This document shows positions 39,295 through 49,074 of a stretch of 64,000 nucleotides of DNA, piece by piece. A program made the position numbers and the translations under genes. Position 1 is the first letter of the stretch, and each line of letters opens with the position of its first letter. Below the pieces are notes generated by a model. That model had not been told where the DNA came from. It made no database searches and saw nothing but the letters and a program-made list of their open reading frames with translations. Origin of the DNA: Xenorhabdus budapestensis (lineage in GTDB: Bacteria; Pseudomonadota; Gammaproteobacteria; Enterobacterales; Enterobacteriaceae); the NCBI RefSeq assembly GCF_002632465.1, contig NZ_NIBS01000005.1, positions 62,001 through 126,000 on the forward strand, given 5' to 3'.

Positions 39295-39780
39295 TTATGC
39301 TTCCAATGGCTGGTAACTAATTTCCAATATCCAGTAAACCGCCTTACCATTAGGTGTCATGACGGTAATTTCATCATCGACCTGCTTACCAAGCAGCGCC
39401 CTTGCCACAGGTGAATCAATTGAAATCCATTTTTTGGCAGGGTCAAATTCATCCGGCCCCACTAAGCGAAAAATATATTCTTCGGCGTTTTCGTTTTCGA
39501 CTTTAACCCAGGCTCCAAAAAAAACTTTTCCTTCCTGCCGCGGATCAGCATCCACAATTTGCAGAACATCCAATCTTTTGGATAAAAAACGCACACGACG
39601 GTCAATTTCCCTTAACCTTTTTTTACCATAAATATATTCTGCATTTTCTGAACGATCCCCCAACGCGGCTGCATCAGACACAGCTTGAGTGACTTTTGGG
39701 CGCTCAATTTTCCAGAGATACTTCAGTTCCTGATCAAGCGCCTGCCAGCCTTCTCGGGTAATGTAGTTACTTTTGCCCAT
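39295..39780 (-). CDS. greB: transcription elongation factor GreB
   Basis: The 161-residue protein has the Gre architecture. An N-terminal coiled coil contains the tip residues ALGDRSENAEYIYGKKRLRE, where the acidic D/E residues reach the RNA polymerase active site. The C-terminal FKBP-like domain starts EGKVFFGAWV and includes ISIDSPVARALLGK. GreB stimulates cleavage of backtracked RNA. It is on the same strand as ompR, opposite to the E. coli arrangement, and divergent from tex. Confidence 0.93.
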   Translation of the reverse strand: MGKSNYITREGWQALDQELKYLWKIERPKVTQAVSDAAALGDRSENAEYIYGKKRLREIDRRVRFLSKRLDVLQIVDADPRQEGKVFFGAWVKVENENAEEYIFRLVGPDEFDPAKKWISIDSPVARALLGKQVDDEITVMTPNGKAVYWILEISYQPLEA

Positions 39781-39971
39781 GAAAATCCCACTTGAGAAAA
39801 TATGATTAATGGCGCAGTACTATATCTTAACCGTACAGATATTCGATGAATTCTGTCGCAACCTGACAGAAATATTGTGCTATACCTGATAGATTTCGAG
39901 TTGTATCACAACAACAAGTAACAGCCGAACAACCGGAGGCAACCAAACGGGTAAATACCACCAATAAAACA

Positions 39972-39997
39972 GGCAACTTGAAAGACGCAGAGTATAA
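39972..39997. repeat. half copy of a dispersed palindromic repeat
   Basis: GGCAACTTGAAAGACGCAGA followed by GTATAA closely resembles the right half of the element at 62121-62166. It lies in the 400-bp greB-tex gap. Confidence 0.55.
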
Positions 39998-40058
39998 ACT
40001 GGAAATTATCTCGCTCTATACGTATATAATGGAGTCAAGTTTGAACCCTGTCAGGATC

Positions 40059-40112
40059 TATACTTAATGGATTTCAAGTTGCTGCCAGCAAAAAGCAATT
40101 TGAATGAAGGGT
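40059..40112. repeat. dispersed palindromic repeat before tex
   Basis: TATACTTAATGGATTTCAAG, TTGCTGCCAGCA, AAAAGCAATTTGAATGAAGG and GTA form an imperfect hairpin. The ATGGATTTCA core recurs at 62129, and a variant (ATGGACTTCA) at 14587. The element lies 68 bp before tex and may affect its expression or merely be a mobile REP-like unit. Confidence 0.55.
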
Positions 40113-40179
40113 AGATCAGATAAATTTGGCCCTGTCTGCTGATATCTACAGGCGCTGAGAAAGTTGAAGAAAACAGACC

Positions 40180-42528
40180 ATGAATGAATCTTTAAGTCGA
40201 ATCATTGCTGGTGAGCTACAGGCTCAACCACAACAAGTCCTAGCAGCCATTACCTTACTTGATGAAGGAAATACTGTTCCCTTTGTTGCCCGTTACCGTA
40301 AAGAGGCCACTGGTGGTCTGGATGATACACAGCTTCGCCAGCTTGAAAACCGCCTTGGTTATCTACGCGAACTGTCAAACCGTCGCCAGACTATCCTGAA
40401 ATCTATTGAAGAACAGGGAAAATTAACGGATGAACTGGCTGAAGCCATTAATACCACTCTGAGCAAAACCGAACTGGAAGACCTCTATCTGCCCTATAAA
40501 CCTAAGCGCCGTACCCGTGGGCAGATTGCCATTGAGGCAGGGCTAGAACCATTGGCAGATCTGCTATGGCAAGACTCACAGCAAGAACCGGAATCGGCTG
40601 CAACTGCTTATGTTAACGCTGACAAAGGCGTTGCAGATACCAAAGCCGCATTGGATGGTGCCCGCTATATCCTGATGGAACGTTTTTCTGAAGATGCCTC
40701 TTTGTTGGTGAAAATACGTGAATACTTGTGGAAAAATGCACATCTGGTTGCCAAAGTTGTTGAAGGTAAAGAGGAAGAAGGTGCCAAATTCAGCGATTAC
40801 TTTGATTACCATGAAGCCATCGCCTTTGTACCATCCCACCGCGCCCTTGCCATGTTCCGCGGACGCAATGAAGGTATCCTGCAACTGTCCCTGAATGCTG
40901 ATCCTCAATTTGAAGAAGCACCTAAGGAAAGTTATTGCGAACAGATCATCACAGAGCATTTGAACCTGCGCCTGAATAACGCACCAGCTGATAATTGGCG
41001 CAAGGCTGTCGTGAACTGGACATGGCGCATTAAGGTGCTGTTGCATATGGAAACCGAACTGATGGGGACGCTGCGCGAAAAAGCTGAAAATGAAGCGATC
41101 AACGTTTTCGCCCGTAACCTGAACGATCTGTTGATGGCAGCACCTGCGGGTATGCATTCCACAATGGGATTAGATCCGGGTCTCCGCACAGGAGTAAAAG
41201 TTGCGGTCGTAGATGCGACAGGCAAACTGCTCGCTACGGATACCATTTACCCACATACTGGCCAGGAAAATAAAGCAGCGGCAGCCATTGCAGCCCTATG
41301 TACCAAACACAATGTTGATCTGGTAGCTATTGGTAATGGTACTGCATCCCGTGAAACAGAACGCTTCTTTGCTAATGTTCAGAAACAGTATCCTGACGTC
41401 ACTGCGCAAAAAGTCGTGGTCAGCGAAGCGGGCGCATCTGTTTACTCCGCTTCAGAGCTAGCCGCGCAAGAATTCCCTAATTTAGATGTTTCGCTGCGTG
41501 GTGCTGTCTCCATCGCCCGCCGTTTGCAAGATCCCCTGGCAGAACTGGTGAAAATCGATCCTAAATCCATTGGTGTCGGTCAGTATCAGCACGATGTCAG
41601 CCAAACCCTACTTGCCAAAAAACTGGATACAGTCGTTGAGGACTGTGTAAACAGTGTTGGTGTCGATCTGAATACTGCATCAGTTTCCTTACTGACCCGT
41701 GTAGCCGGCCTGACTCACTCTGTCGCCCAGAATATCGTGAATTGGCGTGATGAGAATGGTCGTTTCAACAACCGTGGAGAATTGTTGAAAGTTCAACGCC
41801 TTGGGCCAAAATCCTTCCTGCAATGTGCGGGCTTCCTGCGTATTAATCAGGGCGATAACCCGCTGGATGCTTCCACCGTTCACCCTGAAGCCTATCCGGT
41901 CGTTGAAAAAATTCTGACAATAACAGAACAGACTTTGCCGGAACTGATGGGCAACCCAGCCGCTCTGCGCAGTTTGAAGGCTCAGGATTTCACAACTGAA
42001 AAATTCGGTATTCCGACAGTAACCGATATCCTGAAAGAGTTGGAAAAACCCGGTCGTGATCCACGCCCTGAGTTCAAAACAGCCACTTTCGCCGACGGTG
42101 TTGAAACAATGAATGACCTGCAAGCAGGTATGATTCTGGAAGGCACTGTCACCAATGTCACCAACTTCGGTGCTTTCGTTGACATTGGCGTGCATCAGGA
42201 TGGATTAGTGCACATTTCTTCCCTATCCGATCGCTTTGTGGAAGATCCACACACCATCGTGAAAACAGGTGATATCGTGAAAGTCAAAGTGATGGATGTT
42301 GACCTGAACCGTAAACGTATTGCACTAACGATGCGCCTTGATGAACAACCAGGTGAAGCACCAGCTCGCCGTGGCAACACTCAGGGAGGCAATCGCCATG
42401 AACATAACAGCAATGAACGCAGCAAAAATGGCAAAGGTCGCCATAACTTCCGTTCATCAAACTCTGCACCATTGACCAACAATATCATGAGTGATGCATT
42501 GGCCGCCGCCTTTGATAAAAAACGTTAA
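40180..42528 (+). CDS. tex: Tex-like RNA-binding transcription accessory protein (YhgF)
   Basis: The 782-residue protein has the Tex order: an N-terminal helical domain ([20 protein letters not shown]), a YqgF RNase H-like domain near 325-460 ([16 protein letters not shown]), two helix-hairpin-helix units ([19 protein letters not shown]) and a C-terminal S1 domain ([20 protein letters not shown]). A basic, Asn-rich tail follows. Tex binds RNA polymerase and RNA and tunes transcription, including toxin genes in some pathogens. E. coli YhgF has 773 residues. Confidence 0.95.
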   Translation: MNESLSRIIAGELQAQPQQVLAAITLLDEGNTVPFVARYRKEATGGLDDTQLRQLENRLGYLRELSNRRQTILKSIEEQGKLTDELAEAINTTLSKTELEDLYLPYKPKRRTRGQIAIEAGLEPLADLLWQDSQQEPESAATAYVNADKGVADTKAALDGARYILMERFSEDASLLVKIREYLWKNAHLVAKVVEGKEEEGAKFSDYFDYHEAIAFVPSHRALAMFRGRNEGILQLSLNADPQFEEAPKESYCEQIITEHLNLRLNNAPADNWRKAVVNWTWRIKVLLHMETELMGTLREKAENEAINVFARNLNDLLMAAPAGMHSTMGLDPGLRTGVKVAVVDATGKLLATDTIYPHTGQENKAAAAIAALCTKHNVDLVAIGNGTASRETERFFANVQKQYPDVTAQKVVVSEAGASVYSASELAAQEFPNLDVSLRGAVSIARRLQDPLAELVKIDPKSIGVGQYQHDVSQTLLAKKLDTVVEDCVNSVGVDLNTASVSLLTRVAGLTHSVAQNIVNWRDENGRFNNRGELLKVQRLGPKSFLQCAGFLRINQGDNPLDASTVHPEAYPVVEKILTITEQTLPELMGNPAALRSLKAQDFTTEKFGIPTVTDILKELEKPGRDPRPEFKTATFADGVETMNDLQAGMILEGTVTNVTNFGAFVDIGVHQDGLVHISSLSDRFVEDPHTIVKTGDIVKVKVMDVDLNRKRIALTMRLDEQPGEAPARRGNTQGGNRHEHNSNERSKNGKGRHNFRSSNSAPLTNNIMSDALAAAFDKKR

Positions 42529-42869
42529 TTTCTTTCTATAAATCATTTCCTGAACTGGCCCGAAAGGGTCAGTTTATTCTGGTAGATAAGACGAATTTTA
42601 ATTAATGTAATCTTATTTCTATTTCTGAAAATATTTCTCAATCATATACATAAAAAAACATAACCTTCGTTATGATGATTTTTTTATTGGTAATGTAATA
42701 AATTTAAATAAGTGATAACGGCTGACGTCCCTCATTAATAACTCGTATAATTCATCCCGCAATATATTTAATAATAAATATATTTCATAATAACACATAC
42801 CATAATAATGGTAATTTATTTAATAAAATTAAAAACATAGCAAAAATTTAAATTGTTAAGGAATAATTT
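42529..42869. other. intergenic region with a terminator-like hairpin
   Basis: A 9-bp stem (AACTGGCCC / GGGTCAGTT at 42553-42574, GAAA loop) follows tex and probably ends its transcript, though the T-run is short. The remaining 290 bp is very AT-rich, has no ORF and must carry the promoter of the gene at 42870. Confidence 0.55.
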
Positions 42870-43394
42870 ATGAATAAATATGTCCAAAGCAGTTTTGACT
42901 TACTCAGCAATATAAGATTTTTCAACCTTGCCACTAACGATCCAGACGCAGAATCAGTTTGGTCATCAACGCTCTTTTATATTCCTAAATACAATCCATT
43001 AAGTTTAATTTGGTACTCAAAACAAGATACCCGACACTCTCAGGAGCTGTGCATGAACCCTTGTGTCAGCGGTACAATATACAGCAGCATCACCATGCCG
43101 GACTCAACGCTGATACTCGCAGGCTCTCAATTTATTGGCCATGCTTATCAAGTCCCCGACGACGAATTACAAGAAACATATGACTACTTCTTCCTGAAAA
43201 CTTATCCAGATGAGAATATCAGAAAGAAAAAATCCCGCCCTATCACTGATTATTATGGTAATGCGATACGCCGTTTCTACGAATTGAAAATTGAAGCATG
43301 GTGGGTATATGACTCAACACTTTGGAGTGACCACCAGGATGATGCCCGTGTTCCGGTGCCATTAAGTGACCTGCTTCATCCACCAAAAAATTAA
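42870..43394 (+). CDS. YhbP-like pyridoxamine 5'-phosphate oxidase-fold protein
   Basis: The 174-residue protein looks like an FMN-binding split-barrel protein related to YhbP: NLATNDPDAESVWSSTLFYI, LIWYSKQDTRHSQELCMNP, CVSGTIYSS, then GSQFIGHAYQVPDDELQETY. The TRHSQ segment aligns with the TRHAQ of YhbP. No catalytic role is established for the family. It stands alone with a terminator behind it. The family call is moderate because the similarity is partial. Confidence 0.6.
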   Translation: MNKYVQSSFDLLSNIRFFNLATNDPDAESVWSSTLFYIPKYNPLSLIWYSKQDTRHSQELCMNPCVSGTIYSSITMPDSTLILAGSQFIGHAYQVPDDELQETYDYFFLKTYPDENIRKKKSRPITDYYGNAIRRFYELKIEAWWVYDSTLWSDHQDDARVPVPLSDLLHPPKN

Positions 43395-43442
43395 TGAATA
43401 AAACAAAATACATTTAAAAAATTCATATAAAAAATAAATATC

Positions 43443-43472
43443 AACAAGCTCCATTTCTTATTGGAGCTTGTT
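43443..43472 (+). terminator. terminator-like hairpin
   Basis: A perfect 11-bp stem (AACAAGCTCCA / TGGAGCTTGTT) with an 8-base loop lies about 50 bp after the preceding stop codon. The T-run is poor (ATTAGC), so termination may need Rho. Confidence 0.6.
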
Positions 43473-43530
43473 ATTAGCTCCCCTTATACATTCTTTACAT
43501 AACTTTAATTTCAATAAAATCACCATTAAT

Positions 43531-43606
43531 CTGATTAATATCAATTTATTCCATCATCATTCGTGATAGACACATAGTATTGGTATTGCATATTATTCTC
43601 ATTAGT
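43531..43606 (+). promoter_or_regulatory. FNR-like and Fur-like sites upstream of feoABC
   Basis: CTGAT-TAAT-ATCAA (43531-43544) matches nine of ten FNR half-site positions. On the minus strand, 43588-43606 reads ACTAATGAGAATAATATGC, matching about 12 of 19 positions of the Fur box. Anaerobic activation by FNR and iron repression by Fur is the known control of feo in enterobacteria. Spacing would place Fur over the transcription start. Confidence 0.65.
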
Positions 43607-43710
43607 ACTTTAATTCAAAATAATTAATGTACTTTTTTCTTGTGAATTTTACTTTATTGAGGATAATAATTCTCATAATCACTACCTTTCTAATTTTAAC
43701 GGAGTGTTAT

Positions 43711-43941
43711 ATGTTATTGACTCCAAATCAAAGCTATAAAATTCTGGGATTCTTTCCGCAGATAAATCCAGCATACAGACAGAAGTTATTGTCTCTGGGA
43801 ATGTTGCCCGGCTCCACATTTCAGGTCATCCGGGTAGCCCCCTTGGGCGATCCTATTCAAATAGAAACACGCAGAGTTAATCTTATCCTCCGTAAAAAAG
43901 ACTTAGCATTCCTCACATTAGCAGTAAATCCAGCAGAATGA
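43711..43941 (+). CDS. feoA: ferrous iron transport protein A
   Basis: From the ATG at 43711, behind GGAG, the protein has 76 residues (E. coli 75) with an SH3-like fold: [40 protein letters not shown] and LRKKDLAFL are nearly as in E. coli. The frame is open upstream to 43627, but that adds an unrelated hydrophobic extension. FeoA works with FeoB at the cytoplasmic face. First gene of feoABC. Confidence 0.95.
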   Translation: MLLTPNQSYKILGFFPQINPAYRQKLLSLGMLPGSTFQVIRVAPLGDPIQIETRRVNLILRKKDLAFLTLAVNPAE

Positions 43942-44002
43942 AGTCTAAGTTCAGTCCAGGCTGAATGTAATGACGTGCAATATTCCTGAGCAGTAAAAAA
44001 AT

Positions 44003-46333
44003 ATGATGAAGCAATTAACTATAGGTTTGATCGGTAATCCCAACTCTGGGAAAACCACTTTATTTAACCAACTTACAGGCTCCCGACAACGAGTCGGCAA
44101 CTGGTCTGGGGTTACGGTTGAACGTAAGACCGGGCATTTTTCCACCCAAAACCATCAAATAGACCTTGTAGACCTTCCCGGTACTTATTCTCTTACTACC
44201 ATTTCTGAACAAACTTCGATTGACGAACAAATTGCCTGCCACTATATACTGAGTAGTGAAGCCGATATGTTTATCAACGTTATTGATGCTTCGAATCTGG
44301 AACGCAATCTCTATCTTTCGCTGCAACTTATCGAGCTTGGTATTCCCTGTATTGTTGCCCTGAATATGTTGGACATCGCCAAAAGCCAACATATCAACAT
44401 TGATATCGCGACACTGAAACAGCACCTTGGCTGTCCGGTAATTCCGCTCATTTCTACCCGTTCTACAGGGATAGAAGCTCTGAAAGATGCTATTGACCAA
44501 TATCAACAAACTCTTCGGCCAGTGTTGGTTGATTACCCTAAAACTTTATGGCAGGAAGTCGATCTCCTTGTCGGCCAGATCTCAGAGAAATTCAATCCAC
44601 AACAACGTCGTTGGCTCAGCTTACAGGTACTGGAAGGAGATATTTACAGTTTTGCACGTTCGGGGCTGACTCAGGAGCAACTGACTGAAAGTAAAACTCG
44701 CCTGCAACAACAACAAATTGAAGAGCCGGAGCTTATTATTGCTGATGCCCGCTATCAAACGATTAACGCACTGTGTATGGCAGTCACTGATATCCACTCC
44801 GCAATTCCCAATAAACTGACTCAGACGATGGATAGAATTATCCTCAATCGCTGGCTGGGTGTACCTATCTTTCTGTTTGTCATGTACCTCATGTTCGTAC
44901 TGGCGATTAATATTGGTGGTGCCTTACAACCCATCTTTGATGGTGCTTCTTCTACTATTTTTATAGATGGTATGCAGTGGCTCGGCCATACACTCCACTT
45001 CCCCGGCTGGCTGACTATTTTCCTTGCGCAGGGCATCGGTGGTGGTATCAATACCATGCTGCCATTGGTTCCGCAGATCGGCATGATGTACCTGTTTCTT
45101 TCTTTCCTTGAAGACTCTGGCTATATGGCTCGGGCAGCATTTGTGATGGACAGATTGATGCAGTCCTTGGGATTGCCGGGTAAATCCTTCGTCCCATTGA
45201 TTGTCGGCTTTGGTTGTAACGTCCCTGCCGTGATGGGTTCCAGAACGCTGGATGCGCCACGCGAAAGACTGATTACTATCATGATGGCACCATTTATGTC
45301 CTGTGGTGCTCGGTTGGCTATTTTCGCCGTCTTCGCCGCAGCCTTCTTTAATAAACATGGCGCAAGTATCGTCTTTTCTCTGTATATCCTCGGTATTGTC
45401 GTTGCTATCCTGACAGGCTTGCTGCTTAAATTCACCATAATGCGTGGAGAAGCATCACCTTTTGTCATGGAGCTGCCGGTATACCATGTTCCCCATGCCA
45501 AGACCCTGCTAATCCAGACCTGGCAACGTCTGAAAGGATTTGTGATCCGTGCGGGTAAAGTGATTGTCGCCGCCAGTATGCTTATCGGCGCTCTCAATAG
45601 TTTTTCTTTCTCTGGCAAGACCGTAGACAATATCAACGAATCTGCTCTGGCATCAGTCAGTAAAGTCATCACTCCGATCCTTCAGCCTATCGGTGTACAT
45701 ACTGATAACTGGCAGGCAACCGTCGGCCTGATCACGGGAGCAATGGCAAAAGAGGTCGTTGTCGGTACACTGAATACGCTTTATACCGCTGAAAATATCA
45801 CTAAACAGCCATTCAATCCGGATGAATTCAATTTACTGGATGAACTGAAAGGTTCAGTGACAGAAACATGGGATAGTCTGAAAGAGGCATTGACTCTCAG
45901 CGCTCTGTCTAACCCTATTGAGGCCAGCAAAGGCGATGGCGATATGGACAGTAGCTCTATGGGAGTGATGAGCGTTAAATTTGGTTCAACTATCGCAGCC
46001 TATAGTTACCTGATTTTTGTTCTGTTATACGTTCCCTGCGTTTCTGTCATGGGAGCTATTGCCCGTGAGACCAGCCGTGGCTGGATGACTTTTTCCATTC
46101 TATGGGGATTAAACGTCGCCTATTCTCTGGCTGCACTGTTCTATCAGGTCGCGACGTTTTCTGCACATCCGCAAAGCAGCTTGCTCACTATTTTGGCTGT
46201 CATTCTGTTTAATATATTCGTCCTTATCGGTTTACGTCGCGCACGCAGCAAAGTCACAATTGCACTCAATAGTACCCAAGACCATAGTACCAAAGACCGG
46301 AGCTGCGAATGTTCCGGCGGTAGCTGTCACTAG
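44003..46333 (+). CDS. feoB: ferrous iron permease FeoB
   Basis: The 776-residue protein has an N-terminal G domain with GNPNSGKTTLFNQLTG (G1), VTVE (G2), DLPGTY (G3) and ALNMLD (G4), a GDI-like helical spacer, and an inner-membrane part with two Gate motifs, including GCNVPAVMGSRTLDAPRERL and AMAKEVVVGTLNTLY. The C-terminal CECSGGSCH cysteine cluster is typical of enterobacteria. It imports Fe2+. feoC starts eight bases after its stop. A second ATG at 44006 is equally plausible as start. Confidence 0.96.
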   Translation: MMKQLTIGLIGNPNSGKTTLFNQLTGSRQRVGNWSGVTVERKTGHFSTQNHQIDLVDLPGTYSLTTISEQTSIDEQIACHYILSSEADMFINVIDASNLERNLYLSLQLIELGIPCIVALNMLDIAKSQHINIDIATLKQHLGCPVIPLISTRSTGIEALKDAIDQYQQTLRPVLVDYPKTLWQEVDLLVGQISEKFNPQQRRWLSLQVLEGDIYSFARSGLTQEQLTESKTRLQQQQIEEPELIIADARYQTINALCMAVTDIHSAIPNKLTQTMDRIILNRWLGVPIFLFVMYLMFVLAINIGGALQPIFDGASSTIFIDGMQWLGHTLHFPGWLTIFLAQGIGGGINTMLPLVPQIGMMYLFLSFLEDSGYMARAAFVMDRLMQSLGLPGKSFVPLIVGFGCNVPAVMGSRTLDAPRERLITIMMAPFMSCGARLAIFAVFAAAFFNKHGASIVFSLYILGIVVAILTGLLLKFTIMRGEASPFVMELPVYHVPHAKTLLIQTWQRLKGFVIRAGKVIVAASMLIGALNSFSFSGKTVDNINESALASVSKVITPILQPIGVHTDNWQATVGLITGAMAKEVVVGTLNTLYTAENITKQPFNPDEFNLLDELKGSVTETWDSLKEALTLSALSNPIEASKGDGDMDSSSMGVMSVKFGSTIAAYSYLIFVLLYVPCVSVMGAIARETSRGWMTFSILWGLNVAYSLAALFYQVATFSAHPQSSLLTILAVILFNIFVLIGLRRARSKVTIALNSTQDHSTKDRSCECSGGSCH

Positions 46334-46341
46334 GAGCCATT

Positions 46342-46581
46342 ATGATTAGCCTGTTGCAAATCCGGGATACCGTTGCCCTTAATGGACGTACCGACGTAAG
46401 ATCGTTGAGCCATCAGCTTTCAGCACCACAGTCCACGGTTGAAGCCATGCTCAAGCAGCTGGTGACAATGGGTAAATTGGAGGAAGTGGATATTTCCTCC
46501 TGCCTGAGTGGTGGCTGTAAGCAGTGCCCGGAAACACAAAAATGCGATATTAAGGCGTATCAATTGGTGATAAGAGATTAA
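46342..46581 (+). CDS. feoC: FeoC [Fe-S]-dependent winged-helix protein
   Basis: The 79-residue protein has a winged helix (LLQIRDTVALNGRTDVRSLS, VEAMLKQLVTMGKLEEV) and the cysteine motif CLSGGCKQCPETQKC that binds an iron-sulfur cluster. It regulates or protects FeoB from proteolysis in enterobacteria. AGGAG precedes the ATG. Last gene of the feo operon. Confidence 0.93.
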   Translation: MISLLQIRDTVALNGRTDVRSLSHQLSAPQSTVEAMLKQLVTMGKLEEVDISSCLSGGCKQCPETQKCDIKAYQLVIRD

Positions 46582-46622
46582 GCAATATCTCATATTTCCC
46601 CTCTTAGGAATACTTAAGCAGC

Positions 46623-46667
46623 TTGCCGAAAACAGACAAATGTCATATATTAATTGTGACATTTGTC
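46623..46667 (+). promoter_or_regulatory. promoter with paired operators of the RES-Xre toxin-antitoxin operon
   Basis: TTGCCG (46623-46628) and TATATT (46646-46651) are 17 bp apart. Two palindromes, GACA-AA-TGTC (46635-46644) and GACA-TT-TGTC (46658-46667), flank the -10 box with centres 23 bp apart. Together they make a perfect 11-bp inverted repeat with an 11-bp spacer. This is a strong candidate for autorepression by the antitoxin. Confidence 0.75.
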
Positions 46668-46685
46668 ATTTTTGGGGAGTGATTT

Positions 46686-47132
46686 ATGAGAATCTATGTA
46701 CCAAATAATACGATCAGTAAGAAAGCTCTCTGGCGCTCTGTTGGACTACCAGCAAACCGGGGAAGTGATCTGATCGAAACCTTACAAGCCGGATTACCAC
46801 TTGATGTGCTGGATAATCTTCATCGAGACTCAGAGATATCTAAAGCCGACATTCTTCGCATTGCTGGTATCAGTGAACGTAATGTTGCACGTCGTAAAAG
46901 TTCTAGTCGCCCATTTTCACCCGATGAAAGCGAACGTATAGCTCGCTTGGTTCGCGTGTTTGATGCAGCCATCAATTTCTTCAATGGTGATAAAGAAGCG
47001 GCCTATCATTGGCTCAAGGAGCCTGTTAAAGGGCTAGGCAATATTGCACCGATTTCCCTTATCTCAACAGAAAGTGGTGCACTTGAAGTGATGGACCTCA
47101 TTGGCCGACTGGAACATGGTGTTATTGCATGA
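46686..47132 (+). CDS. Xre/MbcA/ParS-type antitoxin (DUF2384) of a RES-Xre system
   Basis: The 148-residue protein has an N-terminal helix-turn-helix region (DILRIAGISERNVARRKSS) and a C-terminal DUF2384 toxin-binding domain (RIARLVRVFDAAINFFNGDK, AAYHWLKEPVKGLGNIAPI). It neutralises the RES toxin encoded next, with which it overlaps by four bases (ATGA). GGGGAG lies before the ATG. It probably represses its own promoter at the paired operators upstream. Confidence 0.92.
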   Translation: MRIYVPNNTISKKALWRSVGLPANRGSDLIETLQAGLPLDVLDNLHRDSEISKADILRIAGISERNVARRKSSSRPFSPDESERIARLVRVFDAAINFFNGDKEAAYHWLKEPVKGLGNIAPISLISTESGALEVMDLIGRLEHGVIA

Positions 47133-47590
47133 CTTTTTACCGATTAGTAAAATCCATTCATGCCAATGAAGCATGGACGGGGTATGGAGCCAAAAGATTT
47201 GGTGGGCGCTGGAATCATAAGGGATACCATGCTGTCTATGTGTCCAGTTCCATCGCCCTTGCTACACTAGAACTGTATGTCCACACCTCAAAAGAAAGCC
47301 TTCTTGAAGAATACCAGCTATTTTCTATTGAGTTAGCAGATAAAAATGTGGATTACTTGGATCACAGCTATCTCCCTGATGACTGGAGGCGTGACCCCGC
47401 ACCTGTTTCAACCATGGATATAGGTAGTGGCTGGCTAAATGCGGCAGAAAATGTTGCCCTGATAATTCCTTCTTGTATTGTTCCTTACGAAAACAACGCC
47501 ATTATCAACCCAAACCACCCTAAATTTTCCAAATCCATTGAATCAGTTAAAGAATTAAACTTTACATTCGACCAACGCCTAATTCGTTAA
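47129..47590 (+). CDS. RES-domain toxin (NAD+-degrading)
   Basis: The 153-residue toxin has the residues that name the family: Arg27 in KRFGGRWNHKG, Glu48 in ALATLELYVH, and Ser115 in LIIPSCIVPYENNAIINPNH. RES toxins deplete NAD+ (by hydrolysis or phosphorolysis in studied members, such as MbcT) and stop growth. The reading frame is complete and coupled to its antitoxin, so the module looks functional. Confidence 0.92.
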   Translation: MTFYRLVKSIHANEAWTGYGAKRFGGRWNHKGYHAVYVSSSIALATLELYVHTSKESLLEEYQLFSIELADKNVDYLDHSYLPDDWRRDPAPVSTMDIGSGWLNAAENVALIIPSCIVPYENNAIINPNHPKFSKSIESVKELNFTFDQRLIR

Positions 47591-47702
47591 CAACAGCACG
47601 GTAATTCACTTAACCATCATGATAAATTGAAAAATAAAAACCGTTTTCTTATTATTTCATATGCAGTTCTATCATTATTATTAATAACCTGAGGATACTA
47701 AT

Positions 47703-48146
47703 ATGCCTAAAGAGTTATTTGCTGCAACAATCGAATCTGCTGGTCACCTTAAAATGAAGTGCTCATCTCGGGGTTTTACCTTTCATGTGGATGAACCCAA
47801 ACATCTGGGTGGAACAGATGAAGCCATGAACCCTGTGGAAGCACTTCTTTCAGCTTTCGGAGCTTGTCAGTGTATTGTGGCGAAAAGTTTTGCCCGCAAA
47901 CATAAAATCAATTTGATCGATATTCAGGTAAAAATGGAAGGCGAATTGGATACCGACGGTTTCACAGGTAAAAATAAAAACGCCAAAATCGGTTTTTCCA
48001 AAATCACGTCAAAATTTTATATAAAGGCAGATAATACTGACCAAGAAATTCACGACTTTATTCAGTTTGTAGAAAGTAATTGCCCTATACTCGATACTAT
48101 CGTCAATACGCCGGAAATTGTGACTGAAGTTTATCCTGTCAGATAA
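47703..48146 (+). CDS. OsmC/Ohr-family protein
   Basis: The 147-residue protein has the OsmC fold blocks: GGTDEAMNPVEALLSAFGAC, with a first Cys pair ACQC, and ESNCPILDTIVNTPEIV with the second conserved Cys. These thiols reduce organic hydroperoxides in OsmC/Ohr/YhfA proteins. The layout fits the YhfA-type subgroup best. A strong terminator follows. Its oxidant and reductant partners are unknown. Confidence 0.82.
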   Translation: MPKELFAATIESAGHLKMKCSSRGFTFHVDEPKHLGGTDEAMNPVEALLSAFGACQCIVAKSFARKHKINLIDIQVKMEGELDTDGFTGKNKNAKIGFSKITSKFYIKADNTDQEIHDFIQFVESNCPILDTIVNTPEIVTEVYPVR

Positions 48147-48169
48147 ATGATCAATTCTCCGTAATATTT

Positions 48170-48206
48170 ATTACCCATAACATTGTTGTTATGGGTAATT
48201 TTTTTA
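48170..48206 (+). terminator. strong terminator behind the OsmC-like gene
   Basis: A perfect 12-bp stem (ATTACCCATAAC / GTTATGGGTAAT), 6-base loop and seven T's. It separates the gene from convergent bioH and can act in both directions. Confidence 0.9.
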
Positions 48207-48242
48207 TATGTAATTATGAGTAATTGCTATTTTGAGTAATTA

Positions 48243-49022
48243 TCAATAAGTAATTTCACCACCCACAAAATCCATTAATACATCCACAAATTCATCAGGA
48301 TGAGAAATAAATGATGCATGAGCCGCATTACGCATAGTGACAGAGCGCGTATGCGACCACTGACTGTCAAGCAATGCAGCAATCTTGCGCGGTACTAAAC
48401 CATCAAGATAACCATAGATGCGCAAGAAAGGTAATTGAAGCTGTGCCAGTTCAGCCCTCAAATCCTCCGTGCGCAGAATTTCCAGCCCTGCGTTGAGCAC
48501 TTCCACGGTCGGCATCGGTTGATTCAATACCACCGATTTCAGTAAACGAGCATCCTGGCGGGCACTATCCGTCCCCAACGTTTGCAGTGCCAGAAAACGC
48601 TCAACAGTCTTCTGGAAATCTTCGCTCAGTTGGTGTTTGAAAGCGCTCAGAACAGTTGGTTTGATTCCCGGCCAATCCCCGTCTTCACTGAATTTTGGGG
48701 AAGATGCTACCGTGATTAATCCCGCCACTTGTTCAGGATGGTTTAATGCAATCTGACTAGCAACCAATCCTCCCAGCGACCATCCAAGCCACAGGGCATT
48801 TTCTGGTGCCTGTTGCCACACTGTCTCCGCCATCTCTTTCAGTGTCATAGCCGGATACGGCTGACTACGGCCATATCCCGGCAAGTCCACTAAATGTAAA
48901 CGAAAATGCGAAGCCAATCGTGTTTCTACTGAACGCCAAACTTCAGCATTCAGCCCCCATCCGTGCAGCATCACAATATCACGAGGAACTTCACCTAAAG
49001 TCTGCCAAAACAACTTACCCAT
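48243..49022 (-). CDS. bioH: pimeloyl-ACP methyl ester carboxylesterase BioH
   Basis: The ATG at 49022 gives 259 residues (E. coli 256). The enzyme frees pimeloyl-ACP from its methyl ester in biotin synthesis. Triad: Ser in [20 protein letters not shown], Asp in [13 protein letters not shown], His in [11 protein letters not shown]. The oxyanion motif is [11 protein letters not shown]. An in-frame ATG 24 bases upstream has a weaker ribosome-binding site. It is divergent from gntX, as in E. coli. Confidence 0.94.
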   Translation of the reverse strand: MGKLFWQTLGEVPRDIVMLHGWGLNAEVWRSVETRLASHFRLHLVDLPGYGRSQPYPAMTLKEMAETVWQQAPENALWLGWSLGGLVASQIALNHPEQVAGLITVASSPKFSEDGDWPGIKPTVLSAFKHQLSEDFQKTVERFLALQTLGTDSARQDARLLKSVVLNQPMPTVEVLNAGLEILRTEDLRAELAQLQLPFLRIYGYLDGLVPRKIAALLDSQWSHTRSVTMRNAAHASFISHPDEFVDVLMDFVGGEITY

Positions 49023-49074
49023 TGTTATTCTCACCTTATTTGTCATCAGGGATTTCTCATCAAGGAAGAAAACT

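Noticed and set aside
40576-41157. 193-codon minus-strand ORF inside tex
   Set aside because: Antisense shadow of a conserved plus-strand gene; composition and sequence resemble no protein family.
45121-45672. 183-codon minus-strand ORF inside feoB
   Set aside because: Shadow of the FeoB membrane region, with no ribosome-binding site and no recognisable domain.
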